Origin: UMGS755 sp045132895
Lineage (GTDB): Bacteria; Bacillota; Clostridia; UBA1381; UBA9506
DNA: 8,246 nucleotides
Assembly (NCBI GenBank): GCA_045132895.1
Contig: JBGUTC010000108.1
Span: 1 to 8,246, forward strand
Direction of reading: 5' to 3'
This document shows, piece after piece, positions 1-5,141 of the stretch. Under the pieces are notes generated by a model that was not told the DNA's origin, searched no databases, and saw only the letters and a program-made list of their open reading frames with translations. Made by a program: the position numbers and the translations under genes. Numbering within the stretch: the stretch's first letter is position 1; each line of letters starts with the position of its first letter.

Positions 1-726
1 CGCACCCGCTTCTCTCAGTTTTTCCAGCAGAACGGAAATTTCGGGACAGAGTTCTGCCGCAACCGGCTCCATCATGTTTTTCATCTGAGAAAAAGCAACT
101 TCCGTCTTCCCCTCAGATAGAGCCGATATAAGCACTTCTGCATCCGCCTTATCTGTCTGTGCTGCATGATCAATCAACTGATAAATCTTAGCCGTGCTGA
201 CGCCAACGCCCGGATTAACCAGCAGAATATGGCAATTTGAAAGACCTTTCACAGCGGTCATTTTTTCACCAATTCCCTGACATAAAGCTGTCTTACCATA
301 GAGACAGAAAGGAACATCTGCACCTAAGGTAACGCCCAACTCAGCAAGAGTTTCCCCTGCCAGCGAAAGTCCACATATCCGGTTAATCAGATGCAGTACC
401 GCTGCTGCGTTAGTGCTCCCTCCGGCAAGTCCTGCTGCCACGGGAATTTTCTTTTCCAGAAAGATGGAAAATCCTCCGGGAATATGGTAAGTGTCCTGCA
501 TGAGTTTTGCCGCACGGTAGGCAATATTCTTTTCCCCCAAAGGCAGATCCGGATGATTGGATTGAATCAGAATACCGGGCTCCTCCCGATGAGTCACTGT
601 TACAACGTCTCCAAAGGCAACAGTCTGCATCACGCTTTCAATATCATGATACCCATCTTCCCGCTTTCCCAAAACAGATAACGAGAGATTGATTTTTGCT
701 TTGGCAACCATGGATTCTGTTTTCAT
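1..726 (-). CDS. ispE: 4-diphosphocytidyl-2-C-methyl-D-erythritol kinase (IspE), 3' end beyond window
   Basis: This cytoplasmic GHMP-family kinase phosphorylates the 2-hydroxyl of CDP-methylerythritol with ATP in the MEP isoprenoid pathway. I translated the open frame by hand: 242 codons run from the ATG at 726 to the window edge without a stop. The N-terminal substrate motif AKINLSL lies at residues 10-16, with K11 the likely catalytic lysine. The glycine-rich ATP loop PVAAGLAGGSTNAAA is at residues 95-109. GADVPFCLYG follows at 135-144, with D137 the probable catalytic base. The family is usually about 280-300 aa, so roughly 40-60 C-terminal residues are missing because the window ends, not because the gene is broken. 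I chose the ATG at 726 because GTGAGG (740-735) lies 8 nt upstream; the in-frame ATG at 711 has no ribosome site. The gap to obg is only 10 nt and the ribosome site overlaps the obg stop codon, so the two genes are probably translationally coupled. Confidence 0.95.
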   Translation of the reverse strand, partial: MKTESMVAKAKINLSLSVLGKREDGYHDIESVMQTVAFGDVVTVTHREEPGILIQSNHPDLPLGEKNIAYRAAKLMQDTYHIPGGFSIFLEKKIPVAAGLAGGSTNAAAVLHLINRICGLSLAGETLAELGVTLGADVPFCLYGKTALCQGIGEKMTAVKGLSNCHILLVNPGVGVSTAKIYQLIDHAAQTDKADAEVLISALSEGKTEVAFSQMKNMMEPVAAELCPEISVLLEKLREAGA

Positions 727-736
727 GCCCCTTGCC

Positions 737-2005
737 TCACTTCACATAGTCAAATTCAAGATCATCCATCCGGACAGTATCCCCTTCCTGGATACCGGCT
801 TTCTCCAGTTCGTCAATAATACCGGCTTCACGGAGAGAACGCTGGAAGAACTGCAGCGATTCATAATCAGAGAAGTTCGTACTTGCCACAATCTTCTCTG
901 CCCGACGTCCTTCCACACAGAAGACGTCACCGTCTCGGATAATCGTAATGGTATCATCCAGTTCTTCTTCCTGGGCAATATCTTCATAAACCGTCTGCTC
1001 CGGAATAGGTAACTCCTGCAAGCATCCGTAAACAAACGCCATCAGTTCACGGGTTCCCTTATGGGCTACGGCAGAAATTTCAAACAACAAGAGATTTCTT
1101 CTTTCGATTTCTTCTTTGAAGGCTTCATAAGCAGCGGGATCTGTTATAATATCCGTTTTGTTGGCAACAACAATCTGGGGTTTTTCAGCCAGCTCCGGAT
1201 TGTAAAGCCGCATTTCCTCACAAATGGTATCAAAATCCTCAAGAGGATTTCTGCCCTCAATACCGGAAACATCCACCAGGTGCAAAAGCAGGCGGGTTCT
1301 CTCAATATGTTTTAAAAAGTCATGGCCCAGACCAACACCCTGGCTGGCTCCTTCAATGATGCCGGGGATATCCGCCATAACAAAACTCTTCGACTCTTCC
1401 ACAGAGATAACGCCCAGATTCGGTTCAAGCGTTGTAAAATGGTAATTGGCAATTTTCGGACGGGCACTGCTGACAACGGATAACAGCGTTGATTTTCCAA
1501 CGTTAGGAAATCCCACCAGACCCACATCTGCCAGTAGCTTCAATTCCAACTTAATACGGCGCGAAATACCGCGTTGACCCGGTTTTGCAAATTTCGGCAC
1601 CTGACGGGTCGGCGTTGCAAAATGAATGTTTCCCCATCCGCCATTTCCGCCTTTTGCCGCAACAAAGGTTGCACCGTCACGGTTTAAGTCTGCAATCGTC
1701 CGATCGGTTTCAGCGTCTTTAATCAAGGTGCCGACCGGTACATAAATGGTCATATCCTTGCCGCTGGCACCGGTACACTTCGCACCTCTTCCGTCTCCGC
1801 CGTTTTCTGCTTTATACTCCCGCTTATACCGAAAGTCCATCAGGGTCAGGAGCCGTGAATCTGCGCGGAAAATAACATCTCCACCCTTACCGCCGTCACC
1901 GCCGTCAGGACCACCTGCAGCTACATATTTTTCTCGCCGGAACGATACCAGACCGTTACCGCCGTTTCCGGATCGAATCTGAATTTCTGCTACATCTACT
2001 AACAT
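737..2005 (-). CDS. obg: GTPase Obg/CgtA, full-length three-domain form
   Basis: Obg is an essential GTPase that binds the large ribosomal subunit, acts in its late assembly and links growth to (p)ppGpp. The 422-aa protein has all three domains of the Firmicute type. The glycine-rich Obg fold covers about 1-158, with glycine-rich turns such as GGPDGGDGGKGGD at 31-43. The G domain covers about 159-330: P-loop GFPNVGKST (165-173), switch I TTLEPNLG (191-198), G3 DIPG (212-215), G4 NKTD (282-285) and G5 SA (311-312). A C-terminal OCT domain follows at about 345-422. All nucleotide-binding motifs are intact. The ATG at 2005 has a strong GGAAGGAAG site just upstream, which directly follows the yycI stop codon, 14 nt away. 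Because the gene sits behind yycHI, its expression depends on the same transcript unless an internal promoter exists; I found none. Confidence 0.98.
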   Translation of the reverse strand: MLVDVAEIQIRSGNGGNGLVSFRREKYVAAGGPDGGDGGKGGDVIFRADSRLLTLMDFRYKREYKAENGGDGRGAKCTGASGKDMTIYVPVGTLIKDAETDRTIADLNRDGATFVAAKGGNGGWGNIHFATPTRQVPKFAKPGQRGISRRIKLELKLLADVGLVGFPNVGKSTLLSVVSSARPKIANYHFTTLEPNLGVISVEESKSFVMADIPGIIEGASQGVGLGHDFLKHIERTRLLLHLVDVSGIEGRNPLEDFDTICEEMRLYNPELAEKPQIVVANKTDIITDPAAYEAFKEEIERRNLLLFEISAVAHKGTRELMAFVYGCLQELPIPEQTVYEDIAQEEELDDTITIIRDGDVFCVEGRRAEKIVASTNFSDYESLQFFQRSLREAGIIDELEKAGIQEGDTVRMDDLEFDYVK

Positions 2006-2019
2006 CTTAATCTTCCTTC

Positions 2020-2877
2020 CTATTCAACAGCAGTACCCACGCGGGCATCAAAAATCCGCTTGTTACCGCTTACTTCCGTAATCACATAAACCGGAACTGC
2101 CACAATTTCACGACTGCTTAAAAATTCATCTGCCATATAAAAGCCATGCCCGACTGACTCAATTTTCACAGGCACTCGCCCTTCTTCAAAAATCAAATCC
2201 GTCAAAACTGTCGTAACATCTAAAAGCCCTTCCCGGCTATTTTCCTCAATTTCCTCCACAACGAACCAATGCCCGCTGATATTGACAACTGCTTCGCTGT
2301 CAACAGTTACACGCATAGAAACACCGTAAATCGGCTGCTGCCGATACACCGGGCGCACATCGCAAAGATAAAGACCGTTCACCTGAGCCAGGTGATAAAC
2401 TTCAGCCGTTCCTTTTTGGATTCCCAAGTGGCTTAAAGCGTTCAGAACATGGGTTTTCACGTTGCTGTCTGTAGGCAATGCCTCGGCATGAAAAGGAACC
2501 GTTTCCTTGGTGCTCTCATAGAAAAAACCGTCTTTTTTTACATACAGCGTTCCGGACTGACTGCTGAACTGATACTCATAGCGTTCAGGAAAAACTGATA
2601 TTGCCTGAGCACGGTCTCCCAACATGGTCAAAGCCGCTTCGTCCGGGTTCTGAAAGAAATTCCGCATAATGATATTCTGATTCGGGATTCTCTTCACCGG
2701 AATCTGCTCCGGTTCAATTTCAATCTGCGCATTTTGTAAAATTGAAACCACTTCAGATACAGTTTGTTCAGAGATTTTCTGAGCAGTCAACCTTGCCTGC
2801 AATAAAACCACTAACAGAAAAAGATCCGTCAGTAAAAAGAGGACCAATAAAATTGTTTTTGCTCTGCCCCAGTTCAC
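2020..2877 (-). CDS. yycI: YycI (WalI), membrane-anchored modulator of WalK
   Basis: YycI is a bitopic membrane protein. In Bacillus it works with YycH to restrain the WalK kinase through transmembrane and extracytoplasmic contacts; in Staphylococcus the pair is reported to activate it, so the sign here is unknown. The 285-aa product matches the family by length (about 280 aa), by its MNWGRAKTI start just before one hydrophobic helix (about residues 8-27), and by its position after yycH. The rest is predicted to be extracytoplasmic. The start codon is GTG at 2877, supported by the GGGGGTGG purine tract (2892-2885) 7 nt upstream and by the conserved aromatic-basic N-terminus. yycH ends 23 nt upstream and obg begins 14 nt downstream, so this is one transcription unit. 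The family assignment rests on the N-terminus, length and context, because the extracytoplasmic part diverges quickly. Confidence 0.87.
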   Translation of the reverse strand: MNWGRAKTILLVLFLLTDLFLLVVLLQARLTAQKISEQTVSEVVSILQNAQIEIEPEQIPVKRIPNQNIIMRNFFQNPDEAALTMLGDRAQAISVFPERYEYQFSSQSGTLYVKKDGFFYESTKETVPFHAEALPTDSNVKTHVLNALSHLGIQKGTAEVYHLAQVNGLYLCDVRPVYRQQPIYGVSMRVTVDSEAVVNISGHWFVVEEIEENSREGLLDVTTVLTDLIFEEGRVPVKIESVGHGFYMADEFLSSREIVAVPVYVITEVSGNKRIFDARVGTAVE

Positions 2878-2900
2878 GAATCTGCCACCCCCGGATTCTT

Positions 2901-4376
2901 TTACTTAATAATTTGCTCTCCGCCGTCAACTGCAGCCCGCCACACCGGCAGAATCATACCGGTATCACCGACAGCATCCACGTAGCATGGCTCAATTTCA
3001 GAAACATATAAAGGATCTGTCCCATTATACCGGCTGTCAACCAGTAAGTCTGCCGCCTGCAAAACAGGCATTAACATATCGGGCGCACCGTCGGCATATT
3101 CATATGCTTTTACATACTGGCGATAGGCTGTCAAATATCCGCCCGCAATTTCCATTTCAATCGCATGAGCATAACGTCCCTCTGTCAGATAACGAACCGG
3201 CACGCCTCCAATACAGTAGTCAAAACAGATTTTATAAACACCCTGCCTGGATGCATCATCAATCAAATCTGTCTGAATCCGCAAATGGTCAAAATATTCT
3301 TCTGAAATGCCGTGACAAAGTTCCGTCACAAAATCAACCGCATCCGTTGTTGCAGCGTAAATATCATAACTGCTTTTTCCGCCGGAAATTTCCAGCCCTC
3401 TGCCGTCACCTACTGCCTGATATTCCAGATAGCCGTCAGCACTCAGGGTCAGGGTCGCATCGTTTTCTACAAACACCCGGGCATTGCTTAAATCTGTGTA
3501 ACGCCACATGCTTCTGGTGTTAATAGAAAACGTCCTTAGGATATCATCTAAATATTCACCGTCAACGTCTTTTTCAAAGGTTTCTGCTACGCTGGTTTTA
3601 ATTCCCGGCAACACAACCGGCGCCAGTTCCATCAGAACTGCAGGCTCAAACAAAATCTTCGTTGGTGCCTGCTCCTGTTGTTTATGGAAGTTCAACTCAA
3701 ATGAGTAAGAAAGAGGACCCGCCTTTTCCGTTGTCTGAATCAGTTCTGTCAGACGGGCATCCAGACTACTTTTGTTTGCTTCCACAACATAACGATACGC
3801 ATTTCCGCTCCTCTGATCAACAATAAAGACAGAAATATTATTCATGATGCCATCCTGCAAACTGATGATATAACTTCTGACAGCACTCAACTCTTCCGCA
3901 AACCGATTCTTCGTTTCTCCGCTGATACTGAAAGAAAATAATCTGTAGTCACAGTTTTTCCCGTAATTCACATAAATAGATTTTCCCTTTAAAATAGAAT
4001 GATATGTATCCATATCCACCATTTCCCAGGACACCACGGGATAGGAACCGTTTAAGAAATCCTGCATAATGCTGCCGGAAAGAAGAAATGCTTCACTAAA
4101 ACCTTCTGTCCCCTCCGTAAAAGCACGACGCTCCCCGGAGGCATTCACAACAATTGTCTCCGGACGATATAGGTTTTTCAGATTTTGAGAAAAATCTCCG
4201 CCACTCATCTGTCTGAGCAGGCTTCTGACAGGACTGACAACATGCTGCCTTATACCCGAAATAAAAAATTCATATCCCCCGGGCAGAATGAAGCTGCTGA
4301 ACCAGATCTGACAAACGAGGACAAACGCTGTTAAAACTGAAAAAACAAGCATAATATCTTTAATCGGTCTTTTCAA
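2901..4376 (-). CDS. yycH: YycH (WalH), membrane-anchored modulator of WalK
   Basis: YycH is the partner of YycI in modulating the WalK sensor kinase at the cytoplasmic membrane. The 491-aa product has a short basic N-terminus (MKRPIKD), one transmembrane helix at about residues 8-30, and a long extracytoplasmic region. This is the architecture of the family, whose Bacillus member is about 455 aa. The start is TTG at 4376, not ATG: GAGGAGGG (4393-4386) lies 9 nt upstream, while the first in-frame ATG (4352, residue 9) has no ribosome site and would remove the positively charged residues before the helix. A strong terminator hairpin sits only 28 nt upstream, so mRNA for this gene must read through it or arise from a promoter I could not find. 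Assignment rests on architecture and on the walRK-yycHI order; I could not check residue-level similarity. Confidence 0.87.
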   Translation of the reverse strand: MKRPIKDIMLVFSVLTAFVLVCQIWFSSFILPGGYEFFISGIRQHVVSPVRSLLRQMSGGDFSQNLKNLYRPETIVVNASGERRAFTEGTEGFSEAFLLSGSIMQDFLNGSYPVVSWEMVDMDTYHSILKGKSIYVNYGKNCDYRLFSFSISGETKNRFAEELSAVRSYIISLQDGIMNNISVFIVDQRSGNAYRYVVEANKSSLDARLTELIQTTEKAGPLSYSFELNFHKQQEQAPTKILFEPAVLMELAPVVLPGIKTSVAETFEKDVDGEYLDDILRTFSINTRSMWRYTDLSNARVFVENDATLTLSADGYLEYQAVGDGRGLEISGGKSSYDIYAATTDAVDFVTELCHGISEEYFDHLRIQTDLIDDASRQGVYKICFDYCIGGVPVRYLTEGRYAHAIEMEIAGGYLTAYRQYVKAYEYADGAPDMLMPVLQAADLLVDSRYNGTDPLYVSEIEPCYVDAVGDTGMILPVWRAAVDGGEQIIK

Positions 4377-4385
4377 AATGTTCTG

Positions 4386-4393
4386 CCCTCCTC
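4386..4393 (-). promoter_or_regulatory. Ribosome binding site deciding the TTG start of yycH
   Basis: GAGGAGGG on the minus strand ends 9 nt before TTG at 4376. It is the only good Shine-Dalgarno match near the N-terminus and supports a TTG initiation codon. Confidence 0.8.
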
Positions 4394-4404
4394 ATAAGTA
4401 ATCC

Positions 4405-4468
4405 AAAAAAGAAAATAGGGCACCCGCTGTTTTCAATTCACCAGAATCAAAACGACCGGGACGCCCCT
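4405..4468 (-). terminator. Rho-independent terminator after the exported-protein gene
   Basis: On the minus strand, 4468 to 4417 folds into a long imperfect hairpin. The lower stem pairs GGGCGTCC with GGGTGCCC, including two G-U pairs. After a small internal loop, GTTTT pairs with AAAAC, then GATTC with GAATT, around a TGGT loop. The T-rich tail ATTTTCTTTTTT (4416-4405) follows at once. This is the shape of an intrinsic terminator. It starts 15 nt after the stop codon of the small exported-protein gene and ends 28 nt before the yycH start, leaving no room for a separate yycH promoter. It probably works as a partial terminator that lowers yycHI-obg-ispE expression relative to the small gene. 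Confidence 0.82.
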
Positions 4469-4483
4469 TTAATTTCACATTAT

Positions 4484-4957
4484 TTAACCGAAGATCACAT
4501 TAATAACACCTTTAATACGGTCCATAAATCCTTCGTTCAAAACATTGACATCGAATTTCACAACGGTATAGGCATTATCGTCCCAAGCACCACGAATCAC
4601 AAACTTGTTGAGACCGGAAGTTAAGTCCACCTGACCTGCAAACAACGTGGTGGAACCGACAACAGCTTCAAGAGGGATATCCCCCGTTACAACCTTATGA
4701 TAACAACCGGTAGAATAATTATAGCGGTAAACCGTTACCAAAGCACCCTGAGGCGCTGTTGCTGAAATCGGCAACTTTTTATTTGTTGTTGAAGAAGTCA
4801 GTTGTTCCGGCGCCTTTAAGGTTACAAGTCCTTCTGCAGTAGAAGTTACCTCACTGGGCAGAACATCCGGCGAAGCGTATACAAAAATACTCATACTCAG
4901 CATCATGATAAATAAAAACAACATGACACCGGCTTTTGCAGCACGTTTAAACGCCAT
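4484..4957 (-). CDS. Unrecognised exported protein, probable single Ig-like domain
   Basis: I do not recognise this 157-aa protein as a named family. The N-terminus is a clear Sec signal peptide: basic MAFKRAAKAG, a hydrophobic core, and a VYA site predicting cleavage after residue 28. There is no lipobox, so it is likely secreted or loosely wall-associated. The mature part of about 129 aa opens with a Ser/Thr-rich linker. Residues 63-140 alternate in beta-strand fashion, with ISATAPQGALVTVYRYN followed by GQVDLTSGLNKFVIRGAW. This resembles Ig-like modules of the glucodextranase-B type, but that is inference. The last 15 residues look like a short amphipathic helix. The start is ATG at 4957, 6 nt after AGGAGGTG. 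A GTG at 4966 also opens the frame but lies inside that ribosome site. It has its own apparent promoter and terminator between walK and yycH, suggesting a role linked to WalRK. Confidence 0.85.
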   Translation of the reverse strand: MAFKRAAKAGVMLFLFIMMLSMSIFVYASPDVLPSEVTSTAEGLVTLKAPEQLTSSTTNKKLPISATAPQGALVTVYRYNYSTGCYHKVVTGDIPLEAVVGSTTLFAGQVDLTSGLNKFVIRGAWDDNAYTVVKFDVNVLNEGFMDRIKGVINVIFG

Positions 4958-4963
4958 TTCAAA

Positions 4964-4971
4964 CACCTCCT
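4964..4971 (-). promoter_or_regulatory. Perfect ribosome binding site of the exported-protein gene
   Basis: AGGAGGTG on the minus strand is a full match to the 16S rRNA anti-Shine-Dalgarno. It lies 6 nt before ATG at 4957. It contains the GTG of the longer reading (start at 4966), which excludes that start and trims three residues. Confidence 0.9.
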
Positions 4972-4994
4972 AAAATCATCAGGCTTCCATTTCA

Positions 4995-5011
4995 AACGGT
5001 AGAAAACCGTT
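4995..5011 (-). other. Small hairpin in the leader of the exported-protein gene
   Basis: AACGGT and ACCGTT form a perfect 6-bp stem around a 5-nt loop. It lies 24 nt upstream of the ribosome site and is not followed by a T run, so it is not a terminator. It may stabilise the mRNA or be a chance inverted repeat. Confidence 0.45.
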
Positions 5012-5069
5012 GTAACATTCCTTTGTTAAAAAAAATCTCAGGGAGCAAAATACACTACCCCGTGCAAAT

Positions 5070-5098
5070 ATTATAACACACCTTTTTTACAGAATTGT
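5070..5098 (-). promoter_or_regulatory. Probable promoter of the exported-protein gene
   Basis: A perfect TATAAT -10 box lies at 5075-5070 on the minus strand. At 17-nt spacing the -35 position (5098-5093) reads ACAATT, a poor match to TTGACA. A good -10 with a poor -35 is typical of promoters that need an OmpR/PhoB-type activator. The predicted start near 5063 gives a leader of about 106 nt. The -10 match is seen directly; promoter activity is inferred. Confidence 0.6.
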
Positions 5099-5112
5099 TA
5101 CGGTTAAGTTAT
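5075..5112. promoter_or_regulatory. Candidate WalR-binding sites
   Basis: The WalR consensus in Bacillus and Staphylococcus is TGTWAH-N5-TGTWAH. On the plus strand, TGTTAC-GGTTA-AGTTAT (5096-5112) matches 11 of 12 defined bases and lies over and upstream of the -35 position. On the minus strand, TGTAAA-AAAGG-TGTGTT (5091-5075) matches 10 of 12 and sits in the spacer against the -10 box. The upstream site would suit activation and the spacer site repression. The matches are seen; binding is inferred, and the region is AT-rich, so chance matches are possible. Confidence 0.4.
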
Positions 5113-5141
5113 GTTATATTTACATTTTCGCAATTTATTTC

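Noticed and set aside
391..692. Plus-strand frames in the first 700 bases
   Set aside because: This region is fully explained by ispE on the minus strand, which is open from 726 to the window edge with all GHMP-kinase motifs.
689..1012. Plus-strand 107-codon frame across the obg-ispE junction
   Set aside because: It is antisense to two well-supported genes, with no ribosome site and no recognisable protein features.
742..1035. Minus-strand 97-codon frame overlapping the 3' end of obg
   Set aside because: It is an alternate frame within the intact obg OCT domain, and no frameshift in obg is needed.
1746..1982. Plus-strand proline- and serine-rich open frame
   Set aside because: It is the antisense of the glycine-rich Obg fold (GGN codons read backwards give proline codons), not a gene.
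2987..3523. Plus-strand open frame of 178 codons
   Set aside because: It lies wholly inside yycH on the opposite strand, has no ribosome site, and its translation is rich in His, Gln, Pro and Ser with no recognisable domain, as expected for a shadow frame.
4511..4540. TTGAAC-17-TATTAA as a promoter inside the exported gene for yycH
   Set aside because: Both boxes match the consensus at only four of six bases, and such a promoter would still lie upstream of the terminator.
4958..4966. GTG at 4966 as start of the exported protein (160 aa)
   Set aside because: The GTG is inside the AGGAGGTG ribosome site, so initiation there is not feasible; ATG 4957 has ideal spacing.
5108..5124. TGTAAA-TATAA-CATAAC as a third WalR box on the minus strand
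   Set aside because: The second half-site matches only four of six bases, and the stretch overlaps the better plus-strand match.
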